64,000 nt of DNA from Sphingomonadales bacterium (GCA_028868535.1 JAGWUH010000011.1:25496-89495); one strand, 5' to 3'. Positions 44,073 to 52,737 are shown, counted from the first letter of the stretch. The notes: generated from the sequence alone by a model not told the origin. Program-made: numbers and translations.

Positions 44073-44789
44073 ATGATTAAGAAACTTCTTATCGTGTTCG
44101 CCTCGGGGTTGGTGCTTTCGGTCGTGCTGCTGAGCTCGGCCTGGGTGATCGGCGGACCGAGCATGTTGCAACGCATCGACAAGGACGGCGATTTCCACGT
44201 CGGCTGGAGCGACGACGACGACGGGCGCACGCCCATGACGACGCGGACGCTGGCATTCGATGCGGCCAAGCCGCTCGAGGTGGCCGCGCCGGTGGAGCTG
44301 CACTACACCAAGGGCGATGCCGTGGCGCTGAGCGTGCGCGGGCCGCAGAAGCTGATCGACGCGGTGCTGTGGGAGAACGGGCGGCTTTCGCTGAAGGACC
44401 ACGTCTGGTTCCACAACCACACGCTGAAGATCGACATCACCGCGCCGCGGATGCCGGACCTGGTCTACAAGGGGGCGGGCAACATCGAGCTCGAGAACCT
44501 CGACCAGCCGACGTTGGCGCTCGAAATGGCGGGCGCGGGCAACATCGAGGCCCGCGGCCAGGTGCAGACGCTGGTGCTGCACGCGCGGGGGGCGGGCAAC
44601 GTCGACCTGTCGGACCTGGCGGTGCGCGACGCCACCGTCGAATCGGCCGGGGTCGGCAACGTCGATCTCAACGCCTCGGGCAAGGTCGACGCGACGCTGT
44701 CCGGCGCGGGGAACATCTCGCTGCATCGCAAGCCGGCCGAACTGACCTCGCGGGTGCACGGCATCGGCTCGATCGACGAGGATTACTGA
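44073..44789 (+). CDS. DUF2807-family (head GIN domain) envelope protein
   Basis: A 238-residue protein with an N-terminal membrane anchor (residues 4-26). Its C-terminal half is a repeat domain in which GAGNI or GAGNV recurs about every 20 residues (KGAGNIELEN, AGAGNIEARG, RGAGNVDLSD, AGVGNVDLNA, SGAGNISLHR). This predicts a right-handed beta-helix. Function unknown; the family is often the last gene of PadR/DUF1700 operons, as here. It overlaps the fdhD stop by seven bases. Confidence 0.82.
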   Translation: MIKKLLIVFASGLVLSVVLLSSAWVIGGPSMLQRIDKDGDFHVGWSDDDDGRTPMTTRTLAFDAAKPLEVAAPVELHYTKGDAVALSVRGPQKLIDAVLWENGRLSLKDHVWFHNHTLKIDITAPRMPDLVYKGAGNIELENLDQPTLALEMAGAGNIEARGQVQTLVLHARGAGNVDLSDLAVRDATVESAGVGNVDLNASGKVDATLSGAGNISLHRKPAELTSRVHGIGSIDEDY

Positions 44790-45580
44790 CCCGCGTCGTT
44801 GACCAGCAGCACGCTGTCGTCGCGGGCCAGCGCCCAGAGGCTGAGGCCGGCGGCGCGGGCGCGTTCGACCGCGAGACTGGTGGGGAGCGAGATCGTGACC
44901 AGCGTGGTGGCGCCGGCGCGCACCGCCTTCTCGACGATCTCGAAGCTGCAGCGCGCGGTGGAAAGCACGAAGCCGCCGGCCGGCGAGACCCCTGCCCGCG
45001 CTGCCGCGCCGAGCGCCTTGTCCAGCGCGTTGTGGCGGCCGACGTCCTCGCGAACCAGGGTGATGGCGCCTGCAGGCGTGGCGAGCGCGGCGGCGTGCGC
45101 GGCGCCGGTGGCGCGACCCAGGGCCTGCAGCGCCGGCAAGGCGTGGAGCGCGGCGAAAATGGCCGGCGCGGCGATCGCGACGTGGGGCCGCACCGGCGGC
45201 AACGGCCGCGCCAGCGCTTCGAGTGATTCGATGCCGCACAGGCCGCAGCTCGATTCGGCGGCGCGGTTGCGGATCCGTTCGCCGAGGCGGTCGAGCGGCA
45301 GCGCGGGAATCGCGGTGCGCACGACCCAGCCCGCGTCCACCTCGGCAACGCCGATGTCGGCGATCTCGGCCGGGGACGCCGCCAGACCTTCGGTAAGCGC
45401 GAAGCCGGTGGCGAAATCGGCGAGATCGGCCGGCGTTGCCATCATCACCGCGTAGGCGACGCCATTGAACTCGAGCGCGACCGGGGCCTCGGGCACCCAG
45501 TCGCGCGCGGTGGCGACACGGTGGCCGTCGGGATGGACGGCGGTGGTTGCGCCCACCTCCATCGTCCCGGCCGGCCTCAC
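44783..45580 (-). CDS. fdhD: FdhD, formate dehydrogenase accessory sulfurtransferase
   Basis: Transfers sulfur to the molybdenum cofactor of formate dehydrogenases. The 265-residue product has the reactive cysteine pair CGLCG (Cys112, Cys115), the EDVGRHNALDKALG block and the C-terminal block RARAAGLSLWALARDDSVLL-type. The GTG at 45580 overlaps the stop of the VOC gene upstream (GTGA); an ATG at 45562 is the alternative. No formate dehydrogenase genes are nearby, so its target is elsewhere or another molybdoenzyme. Confidence 0.92.
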   Translation of the reverse strand: MRPAGTMEVGATTAVHPDGHRVATARDWVPEAPVALEFNGVAYAVMMATPADLADFATGFALTEGLAASPAEIADIGVAEVDAGWVVRTAIPALPLDRLGERIRNRAAESSCGLCGIESLEALARPLPPVRPHVAIAAPAIFAALHALPALQALGRATGAAHAAALATPAGAITLVREDVGRHNALDKALGAAARAGVSPAGGFVLSTARCSFEIVEKAVRAGATTLVTISLPTSLAVERARAAGLSLWALARDDSVLLVNDAGQ

Positions 45581-45969
45581 CCCATCTGCAGCCCGTGGTA
45601 CGCGCCGAGCTTGTTGCCGTCGGGATCGCGCAGGTAGGCGCCGAACGCACCCCGCGCCTGCGGCTTCGCTTCCGGCACGCCTTCGCAGGTGCCGCCGTTG
45701 GCAAGTCCGGCGGCGTGCCAGGCGGCAACCGCCGCGTCGCTGTCCGCCGCGAACAGGATGGTGCCGCCGTTGGCGTGGGTGGCGGGCTGGCCGTCCCGCG
45801 CGGCGCCGACGACGAAGTTGGGGCTGCCGGGGAGCTTGTACATCAGGATCGGGTAAGCTGCCGGGGCACCCGACGGGCCGAGGCCGAGCGCCGCGAACGT
45901 GGCATCGTAGAAGGCGCGGGCCTTTTCGAGATCGTTGCAGCCGACCCGTAGCGACATCAGGCTGGTCAT
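45577..45969 (-). CDS. VOC-family (glyoxalase/bleomycin-resistance fold) protein A
   Basis: A 130-residue VOC-fold protein (MSLRVGCNDLEKARAFYDATFAALGLG, HANGGTILFAADSDAAVAAWHAAGLANGG, FGAYLRDPDGNKLGAYH). Members bind metal and include glyoxalases, dioxygenases and antibiotic-binding proteins; the substrate cannot be told. It follows VOC protein B by 11 bases and is about half identical to it by eye, suggesting duplication. It is coupled to fdhD downstream. Confidence 0.8.
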   Translation of the reverse strand: MTSLMSLRVGCNDLEKARAFYDATFAALGLGPSGAPAAYPILMYKLPGSPNFVVGAARDGQPATHANGGTILFAADSDAAVAAWHAAGLANGGTCEGVPEAKPQARGAFGAYLRDPDGNKLGAYHGLQMG

Positions 45970-45980
45970 GCCCTGCCTCC

Positions 45981-46358
45981 CTACTGGGCCATCATGTGGA
46001 AGGCGCAAAGCTTGTTGCCGTCCGGATCGCGCAGGTAGGCGAGGTACATCTTGCCGAACGGGGCCTCGCGCACGCCCGGCGGGTCTTCGCAGGTGGCGCC
46101 GCCGTTGGCGACGCCGGCGGCGTGCCAGGCGTCCGCCTGTTCGGGCGTCATCGTGAAGCCGATGGTGCCGCCGTTGGCGTGGGTGGCGGGTTGGCCGTTG
46201 ATCGGCGTGACGACCATGAAGTTGCTGCCGTTGTGCATGTACATCAGCCGGCCGGGCATGGCCATGCCGGAGGGGCCGCCGATCGCGGCGAACACGGCAT
46301 CGTAGAATGTCTTCGACTTTTCGAGATCGTTGCTGCCGACGACGATATGGCTGAACAT
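45981..46358 (-). CDS. VOC-family protein B
   Basis: A 125-residue VOC-fold protein paralogous to protein A (MFSHIVVGSNDLEKSKTFYDAVFAAIGG, QPATHANGGTIGFTMT, YLAYLRDPDGNKLCAFH). The ATG at 46358 is preceded by GGAGAG at a good distance; a GTG two codons upstream is less likely. It is the first gene of a reverse unit VOC-B, VOC-A, fdhD. Confidence 0.8.
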   Translation of the reverse strand: MFSHIVVGSNDLEKSKTFYDAVFAAIGGPSGMAMPGRLMYMHNGSNFMVVTPINGQPATHANGGTIGFTMTPEQADAWHAAGVANGGATCEDPPGVREAPFGKMYLAYLRDPDGNKLCAFHMMAQ

Positions 46359-46492
46359 GGGCACTCTCCACGGGATGGGTTTGCCCGCACACTAGCCGCC
46401 CGGCGGGCGCGGTCAACGGGCGCGGTCAATCGGGCGGGCGATGGATGGCCGGGGCGCTTGCGCGGCCGCCGTGCGCGGGTGACGATGCTGCG

Positions 46493-46927
46493 ATGGACAC
46501 TGCCGAACGCCTGCTCGCGCGTGCCGCGATCGCCGACTGCATCCACCGCTATGCGCTGGCGATCCGGCGGGGCGATGCCGATGCCGCCGCCGCGCTGTTC
46601 ACCGCCGACGGCTGCTTCGAGACCCGCGAATGCGATCCGCGCGCATGGCCGGGCCATCGCCATGCCAGCCGCTGCGAGGGGCGCGACGCGGTGCGCGGGA
46701 AAGTGGCAGATTCGATCGCGGCAGTGCGGATGCTGCCGATGATCCACAACCTGATCGTCGATGTCGACGAAACGGGGGATCGCGCAACCGCGACCAGCCT
46801 GATGGTCGGCCGGGTCTGGCCCACGGATCGCGAGATTCCCGGCGAATACGCCGACACGCTGGTGCGCGAGGACGGCGACTGGCGTTTCGTCGAACGGATC
46901 TACACGATGTACAAGCTGGAAAACTGA
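46493..46927 (+). CDS. SnoaL-like (NTF2-fold) protein
   Basis: A 144-residue NTF2-fold protein (MDTAERLLARAAIADCIHRYALAIRRGDADAAAALFTADGCFE, GRDAVRGKVADSI, IHNLIVDVDETGDRATATSLMVGRVW, LVREDGDWRFVERIYTMYKLEN). Possible dehydratase, isomerase or ligand-binding role. First gene of the forward set running to 51483; the next gene starts 14 bases downstream. The second SnoaL-like gene of the window is at 20699. Confidence 0.8.
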   Translation: MDTAERLLARAAIADCIHRYALAIRRGDADAAAALFTADGCFETRECDPRAWPGHRHASRCEGRDAVRGKVADSIAAVRMLPMIHNLIVDVDETGDRATATSLMVGRVWPTDREIPGEYADTLVREDGDWRFVERIYTMYKLEN

Positions 46928-46941
46928 GCAGGGAGAGAACG

Positions 46942-47655
46942 ATGCCGACCATCCGCACGCTGGAACTGGACCATCTTGGCCGTCACCTCGTCGGCCATGT
47001 CGCGGTGCCCGACGGCGCCGGCCCGTTTCCGGTGGTGCTGGTGATGTCGAACGCGCTGGGCCTGTCGAAGCAGGCGCGCGGATCGGCGCTGGCGCTGGCC
47101 GAGAAAGGCTGGCTGGCGGTCGCCACCGACATGTACGGCGACGGTTTCGAGGACCAGACCGGAACGCAATCGGGCGAATTCTATGCCGAGCTGATGGGCG
47201 ATCGCCCGAAGCTGCGCGCGCGCTGCAACGCCTGGCGCGATGCCGCGGCGGCACTGCCCGAGGCCGATCCGGGGCGGGTGGCGGCGATCGGCTACTGCTT
47301 CGGCGGCGCCTGCGTGCTCGAACTGGCGCGCAGCGGCGCGGACGTGCGCGCGGTGGTGTCCTACCATGGCATCCTCGAAACCCCCCTGCCCGCGCGGCCC
47401 GGCGCGATTCGCGGCGAAGTCGCGGTCTATGCCGGCGCGCGCGATCCTTACGCCCCGCCGGCGCAGACGGAGGCGTTCGTGCGGGAGATGCAGGCGGCCG
47501 GCGCGCGCCATTCGGTGATGGTGTTCGGCGAGGCGGCGCACAGCTTCACCGACCCCGATCACGCCCAGGGCCATCCCGGGATCGAATACAACGCGCTGGC
47601 GCACAAGGTCTCGTGGGCGGGGACGCTGGCGCTGCTGGAGCTGGTGTTCGCGTGA
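46942..47655 (+). CDS. dienelactone hydrolase-family protein
   Basis: An alpha/beta hydrolase of 237 residues with the dienelactone hydrolase triad: Cys119 in GYCFGGA, Asp168 in GARDPYAPP and His200 in EAAHSFTD. The family opens lactones from ring-cleavage pathways but also acts on other esters. A ribosome binding site (GGGAGAG) precedes the ATG. The stop overlaps the phosphotransferase GTG start by four bases. Confidence 0.87.
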   Translation: MPTIRTLELDHLGRHLVGHVAVPDGAGPFPVVLVMSNALGLSKQARGSALALAEKGWLAVATDMYGDGFEDQTGTQSGEFYAELMGDRPKLRARCNAWRDAAAALPEADPGRVAAIGYCFGGACVLELARSGADVRAVVSYHGILETPLPARPGAIRGEVAVYAGARDPYAPPAQTEAFVREMQAAGARHSVMVFGEAAHSFTDPDHAQGHPGIEYNALAHKVSWAGTLALLELVFA

Positions 47656-48725
47656 ACGCGCTGCCGCTGCCAACCGAACTGGAAGGGATCACCCGCGACT
47701 GGCTGGAGGCGGCGCTGCGGCAACGGGCGCCGGGCGTGCGGCTGCGCGGGTTCGCGATCGTCGACGTCAACCACGGCACCTGCACCAAGGTCCGCCTGCG
47801 GCTCGACCACGACAGCGACGCCATCCCGGCGCTGGTGATCCTGAAGGGCGGGTTCGAGCCGCACAGCCGGGCGATGCCGTACATGCACGCGGAAGAAGTC
47901 CACGGTTATGCCGATGTCGCGCCGCATTCGCCGCTGCGGCTGCCGGCCTGCCATTTCGCCGCGTTCGACCCGGCAGCCGGGCAAGGCATCGTCATCATGG
48001 ACGACCTGGTCGCGCGCGGGGTGGAATTCTGCCATCCGCAGCGGCCGCAGGCGCCCGATGCGGTGGCGAAACGGTTGCGCGTGCTGGCGCGGCACCACGC
48101 GATGAGCTGGGCGGCGGACGCGGCGTCGGGCGATTTCGCGCCCGGCGGCCGCTTTGACTGGGCGACCGGCTACATGGCCGGTTTCAGCCATTTCGCGACG
48201 CTGCTGACCCCGGAAGTCTGGGCGAGCTATTGCGCCAGCGCGCGCGGGGCGGCGCTGTCCACCCGGTTCCATGCGCTCAACTGGATGAAGGACGCGATCG
48301 CGCGGATGCAGCGGCTCGATGCGAGGCTGCCGCAGGCGCTGCTGCATGGCGACACCCACCTCGGCAACCTTTATGTCGACATCGACGGCGAGCCTGGGTT
48401 CTTCGACACGATCCCGCATCGCGGCAACCCGATGCTGGAAGTGGCCTACCATGTCACCTGCGCGCTCGACCCGGCCGACCGTCGCGTGCACGACCGCGCT
48501 CTGGTGGCGATCTACCGCGATGAACTGGCGGCCGCCGGGGTCGCGCCGCCATCGCTGGACGAGATGATGCACCTGTTCGCGTGCTTCCTGCCGGCGGGCA
48601 CCTGCGTGTTCCTGCTCAACGCATCGGAATTCCAGCCCGAGGCGATCAACACCGCCTATACCGCGCGGTTTTCGGCGGCGATGCTCGACCATGCGACGCT
48701 GGAGGCGTTGGCCGGGCTGCCGTGA
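47652..48725 (+). CDS. phosphotransferase of the aminoglycoside-kinase/choline-kinase superfamily
   Basis: A 357-residue kinase-fold protein. The Brenner motif HGDTHLGN is at 232-239, the metal-binding Asp at 252 in GFFDT, and a candidate ATP lysine at 65 (VILKGG). The family includes kinases for small alcohols, sugars, steroids and acyl-CoA-linked catabolic intermediates. The setting (lactone hydrolase, SnoaL, esterase, SDR) suggests activation of a catabolic substrate, not drug resistance. The GTG start is coupled to the upstream stop. Confidence 0.8.
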   Translation: MNALPLPTELEGITRDWLEAALRQRAPGVRLRGFAIVDVNHGTCTKVRLRLDHDSDAIPALVILKGGFEPHSRAMPYMHAEEVHGYADVAPHSPLRLPACHFAAFDPAAGQGIVIMDDLVARGVEFCHPQRPQAPDAVAKRLRVLARHHAMSWAADAASGDFAPGGRFDWATGYMAGFSHFATLLTPEVWASYCASARGAALSTRFHALNWMKDAIARMQRLDARLPQALLHGDTHLGNLYVDIDGEPGFFDTIPHRGNPMLEVAYHVTCALDPADRRVHDRALVAIYRDELAAAGVAPPSLDEMMHLFACFLPAGTCVFLLNASEFQPEAINTAYTARFSAAMLDHATLEALAGLP

Positions 48726-48811
48726 GCGGAGGCCGAAGCGGTCCGACTTGTTCGATTTCGCCGCCCGGCATAGGTTGCGCGCCGAAAACAAAACGTCCGG
48801 AGGAGGTCCGA

Positions 48812-50731
48812 ATGCCCAGCCCCGTTGGTCTCGACTGGACCGATCCGGTGTTCAACCAGCCGTTCGTCGACAAGGACGAGCAGCGCCAGGGTCCGGTGCC
48901 GCACCGCTACATGAGCGGCGGCTTCAGGGGCACCGAGGCGCGTTTCTCGTTCTACCTGCCGACGCCGGACCAGTACGACGGGCGTTTCTTCCACAACACC
49001 TATCCGATGGCGGTGACATCGGACATCGGCCCGTTCCCGATCGAATTCGAGGTGGCGACCGGTGACCTCGGCTTCACCATCGCCAGCTTCGCCGCCTATG
49101 TGCAGACCAACAACGGCGGGCTGTTCCGCGATCCGGCCACCGATCCGGCGATCCCGGCCTGGCGCGTCAATGCCGCGGCCGCGAAGTATTTCCGCGAGGT
49201 CAGCCAGGAGGTGTTCGGGCCGCACAAGGTCCACGGCTACCTGTTCGGCGGCTCGGGCGGGGCCTACCAGACGCTGGGCGCGGCCGAGGCGACCACCGGC
49301 ATCTGGGACGGGTTCGTGCCGTTCGTATCGGGCTGCAACCACGCGATCCCGTCGATGTTCACCGCGCGGATGCACGCGCTGCGCACGATCGGCCGCAAGG
49401 GCAGCTTTCCCGCGCTGTTCGACCAGCTCGACGCCGGGGGCGACGGCGACCTCGCCGCGGTGCTCGATGCCGAGGAGCTCGCCGCCTATCGCGAAGCCGC
49501 CGGCATGGGCTTTCCGCCGGCCGGCTGGTATGGCCACGCGACGATGGGCAGCGGCTATTTCGCCAACGTCTCGGGGATGATCCCGCTGCTCGATCCGACT
49601 TATGCCGAGGACTTCTGGAGCAAGCCCGGCTACCTCGGCAGCGATCCCGATGCGGCGATCCGCAAGGACCGCTTCGTGTTCGACACCACTGTCACCGCGG
49701 TCGAACCCGGGCCGCCGTTCGCGCTGGTGCTGGCGGCGGTGCCGGGGCGTGACTTCGCCAATGCGCACGTCGTGCTCGAAAACGGGGCCAGCCTGCCGAT
49801 CGCGCGCTGCGAGGGCACCACGGTGACGCCGGTCGCGCATCTCGACCCCGGCGTGCTGGCGGCGATCCGGCCGGGGGACAAGGTGCGGATCGACAATTCC
49901 TGGGCGCTGGCGCTCGAGACCTACCACCGCCACCAGGTGCCCGAAGAGAGCGAATACCTCGGCTGGAACCAGTTCCGCAACGCGGCCGGCGACCCGGTCT
50001 ATCCGCAGCGGCCGGTGCAGATCGGCCCGATCGGCACCGCCAACTCCGCCGGGCACGTGCTGCACGGCCATGCCAACGGCAAGATGATCCTGCTGGGCTG
50101 CCTGCTCGATATCGACTGCCACCCCTGGCAATCGGACTGGTATCGCCAGCACGCGCGCAAGGCGCTGGGCAAGGACCGGGCCGACGACGCGATTGCCGTG
50201 CAATACATCGAGCGCGCGCACCACGAGAACCCGCAAGGCCCCCTCGCCCGGCAGCATGCGGTTGCCTATTCCGGGGCGTTGCAGCAGGCGCTGCACGACG
50301 TCGCGGCGTGGGTCGAGAACGACGAGGTGCCGCCGCAGACGCATTACCGCATCGAGGGCGCGCAGGTCATCGTGCCCGGCAATGCCAACGCGCGCGGCGG
50401 CTCGCAGCCGGTGATCACGCTGCACGCCAACGGCGGCGTCCGCGCCGAGGTGGCGGTGGGCGAGCCGGTGCATTTCACCGCTTCGATCGAGGTCCCGCTG
50501 ACGACCGGCGATGTCGTCGCGGCGGAGTGGGACTTCGACGGGAGCGGCGACTTCGCGATCGAAGCTGATTTCACCCCGGCGCACCACGTCGAGCTGAGCG
50601 CGAGTTACGCATGGTCGCGGCCGGGTACCCACTTCGTGGTGCTGCGCGCGCATTCGCACCGCGAGGGTGACGTCGAGACGCCCTATTGCCGGATCGCCAA
50701 CCTCGCACGGGTGCGGGTGGTGGTGGCGTGA
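48812..50731 (+). CDS. large alpha/beta-hydrolase-type protein with C-terminal PKD domain
   Basis: A 639-residue protein with a strong ribosome binding site (AGGAGG). Residues about 85-160 contain a nucleophile elbow, HGYLFGGSGGAYQT, with Ser148 as candidate nucleophile. Residues about 440-470 carry HGHANGKMILLGCLLDIDCHPWQSDWYRQH, a likely site of the catalytic acid and histidine. Residues about 535-639 form a PKD-like beta sandwich (VGEPVHFTASIEVPLTTGDVVAAEWDFDGSGDF, YAWSRPGTHFVVLRAHSH). No signal peptide is evident, odd for a PKD protein. It may be an esterase, but I do not know the family. The stop overlaps the SDR GTG start. Confidence 0.65.
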   Translation: MPSPVGLDWTDPVFNQPFVDKDEQRQGPVPHRYMSGGFRGTEARFSFYLPTPDQYDGRFFHNTYPMAVTSDIGPFPIEFEVATGDLGFTIASFAAYVQTNNGGLFRDPATDPAIPAWRVNAAAAKYFREVSQEVFGPHKVHGYLFGGSGGAYQTLGAAEATTGIWDGFVPFVSGCNHAIPSMFTARMHALRTIGRKGSFPALFDQLDAGGDGDLAAVLDAEELAAYREAAGMGFPPAGWYGHATMGSGYFANVSGMIPLLDPTYAEDFWSKPGYLGSDPDAAIRKDRFVFDTTVTAVEPGPPFALVLAAVPGRDFANAHVVLENGASLPIARCEGTTVTPVAHLDPGVLAAIRPGDKVRIDNSWALALETYHRHQVPEESEYLGWNQFRNAAGDPVYPQRPVQIGPIGTANSAGHVLHGHANGKMILLGCLLDIDCHPWQSDWYRQHARKALGKDRADDAIAVQYIERAHHENPQGPLARQHAVAYSGALQQALHDVAAWVENDEVPPQTHYRIEGAQVIVPGNANARGGSQPVITLHANGGVRAEVAVGEPVHFTASIEVPLTTGDVVAAEWDFDGSGDFAIEADFTPAHHVELSASYAWSRPGTHFVVLRAHSHREGDVETPYCRIANLARVRVVVA

Positions 50732-51483
50732 GCGGGCGACTGGCCGGTCGCGTCGCGCTGGTCACCGGCTCTTCGCGCGGGATCGGCGCGGCGATCGCGC
50801 GGCGGCTGGCGGCGGATGGGGCGCGGGTGATCGTCCACGCGCGGGCGCAGCGCGATCGCGCCGAGGCGCTGGCGGCGGAGATCGGCGGCGCGGTGGTCAT
50901 GGGCGATCTCGCCGCCGGTGAAACCGCCAGCGCGGTGGTGCGGCAGGCACACGCGGTGCATGGCGCGCTCGACATCCTGGTGCTGAACGCCGGCGGCGGT
51001 TCGTCAGGGCCCATCGAGTCGCTGGCAGTGGCGACGATCGACGCGGTGATCGCGCTGAACCTGCGCGCGACGATGCTGGCGACGGCGGAATTCGCGCGGT
51101 TGACGTCATCGCCGCATGGCCGCGTGGTGTTCATCTCGTCGGGGATGGCGACGCACCCGGCGCAGGGGGTTTCGGCCGGGGCGGCGGCGAAGGCCGGGGC
51201 CGAGGCGTTCATCCGTTCGGCCGCGCAGGAACTGGGGCCGCGCGGCATCACCTGCAATTCGGTGGCGCCCGGCTGCACGCGCACCGAGATGATCGCCGGG
51301 CAGAGCTGGCCCGACGCGGTGCCACCCTGGACCGCGCTGCGGCGGCTGGGCGAGCCGGGGGACATCGCCGACATCGTCGCGTTCCTGGCGAGCGACGACG
51401 CCCGCTGGGTGACGGGCGTGACGATCCCGGCCAACGGCGGGCTGATCACGACGGCGGCGAACATCCTCGCGCGGGCGGGGTAG
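50728..51483 (+). CDS. short-chain dehydrogenase/reductase-family protein lacking the catalytic tyrosine
   Basis: A 251-residue SDR with the NAD(P) loop TGSSRGIG at 13-20, NAG at 87-89, Ser138 and Lys155. The position of the essential Tyr (Lys minus four) is Gly151, in VSAGAAAKAG; the DNA reads GGG there. The C-terminal segment (ITCNSVAPGCTRTEM, RLGEPGDIADIVAFLASDDARWVTG) is otherwise standard. It may be inactive as a classical oxidoreductase or use another chemistry. The start is GTG, coupled to the hydrolase gene upstream. Confidence 0.85.
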   Translation: MSGRLAGRVALVTGSSRGIGAAIARRLAADGARVIVHARAQRDRAEALAAEIGGAVVMGDLAAGETASAVVRQAHAVHGALDILVLNAGGGSSGPIESLAVATIDAVIALNLRATMLATAEFARLTSSPHGRVVFISSGMATHPAQGVSAGAAAKAGAEAFIRSAAQELGPRGITCNSVAPGCTRTEMIAGQSWPDAVPPWTALRRLGEPGDIADIVAFLASDDARWVTGVTIPANGGLITTAANILARAG

Positions 51484-51491
51484 CGGCGCGT

Positions 51492-52727
51492 TCAGAATCC
51501 TTCGGCGAGGAAACGTTCGGCGAGGCCGGCGAGCAGCGCCGCGCCGCGCGGCATCACGCTTTCATCGAGCATCATCCGCGGCGAATGGATGCCGCAGCAC
51601 TGCGTCCAGTCCTCCCCCTGCGGCGCGAAGCCGAGGAAGAACATCGCGCCGGGGACCAGATCGAGCACATAGGCGAAATCCTCCGCGCCCATGATCGGCG
51701 CGTCGAGGCGGCGGAACGCCTCGGCGCCGAGCAGGTCGCGGGTGACGCGCTCCCCCAGATCGACGGCGCGCGGATCGCACAGCGTGACCGGGAAGCCGTT
51801 GGTGATCGTCACCTCCGCCGCCATGTCGTGCGCGGCGGCGATGCCGGTGGCGAGGCGCGTCACCGCCTCGTGCAGGCGGGCGCGGTGCGCGGGGGAGAGG
51901 CTGCGCATCGTCCCCTTGAGCCGGGCGACGTCGGCGATGACGTTGTGGGTGGTGCCGGCCTCGATCCTGGCGATCGTCACCACCACAGGGTCGTGCGCGT
52001 CGAACTGGCGGGTGACCAGCGTCTGCAGCGCGGTGACGATCTCGCACGCGACGGGCACCGGATCACGGGTCTGGTGCGGCATCGAGGCATGGCCGCCGGC
52101 GCCCTGCACGGTGATGTCGAGCATGTCCGCCGAGGCGAGCAGTGCCCCGGCGCGGCCGCCAACGAGGCCGTGCGGGGCATTGGGCATGACGTGCAGCGCG
52201 AAGGCGGCGTCGGGCAGGGTTCCGGCCTCGGCGCTGCCGAGCAGGCCGTCGTCGAGCATGAAGCGGGCGCCGTGCCAGCCTTCCTCGCCGGGCTGGAACA
52301 TCAGCAGCACCTCGCCGCTCCAGCGATCGGCGCGGGCGGCGAGCAGCTCCGCCGCGCCGGCAAGCATCGCGACGTGGGCATCGTGGCCGCAGGCGTGCAT
52401 GGTGTTCGGGATGGTCGAGGCGAACGGCAGGCCGGTGTCCTCGGGCATCGGCAGCGCGTCCATGTCGCCGCGCAGCAGCACGCGGCGGCCGGAACGGGAA
52501 TTGGGCGCGCGGCCTTGCAGGACGCCGACCAGGCCGGTGGTCGACGGGCCTTCGCGCCAGCGGATCGGCAGGTGTCCAAGCGCGAGGCGAATCTTGTCGC
52601 GCGTGCGCGGGGTTTGCAGGCCCAGTTCCGGCTCGGCATGGATGGCGCGGCGCAGCCCGGTGATCTCGGTCGCGAGGCGGCGGGCCTGTGCGAGCAGATC
52701 GTCCTGGGCGGTGGCCGCGGCGCGCAT
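51492..52727 (-). CDS. M20D-family amidohydrolase/carboxypeptidase (hippurate hydrolase-like)
   Basis: A 411-residue di-metal hydrolase that cleaves N-acyl amino acids or similar amides. Metal ligands: Cys113 and His115 in HACGHDAHVAML, Glu148-Glu149 in QPGEEGWHGARF, a His near 180 (ALHVMPNAPHG), and a late His/Glu in MGAEDFAYVL. The dimerisation domain lies about residues 190-300. It is 10 bases downstream of the first CDP-alcohol phosphotransferase on the same strand, so they may share a transcript, and convergent with the SDR gene. Confidence 0.9.
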   Translation of the reverse strand: MRAAATAQDDLLAQARRLATEITGLRRAIHAEPELGLQTPRTRDKIRLALGHLPIRWREGPSTTGLVGVLQGRAPNSRSGRRVLLRGDMDALPMPEDTGLPFASTIPNTMHACGHDAHVAMLAGAAELLAARADRWSGEVLLMFQPGEEGWHGARFMLDDGLLGSAEAGTLPDAAFALHVMPNAPHGLVGGRAGALLASADMLDITVQGAGGHASMPHQTRDPVPVACEIVTALQTLVTRQFDAHDPVVVTIARIEAGTTHNVIADVARLKGTMRSLSPAHRARLHEAVTRLATGIAAAHDMAAEVTITNGFPVTLCDPRAVDLGERVTRDLLGAEAFRRLDAPIMGAEDFAYVLDLVPGAMFFLGFAPQGEDWTQCCGIHSPRMMLDESVMPRGAALLAGLAERFLAEGF

Positions 52728-52737
52728 CGGTGATTCC

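Noticed and set aside
47652..48725. Aminoglycoside resistance gene
   Set aside because: Only the general kinase-fold motifs are shared. The gene is embedded in a catabolic operon and the superfamily is mostly metabolic kinases.
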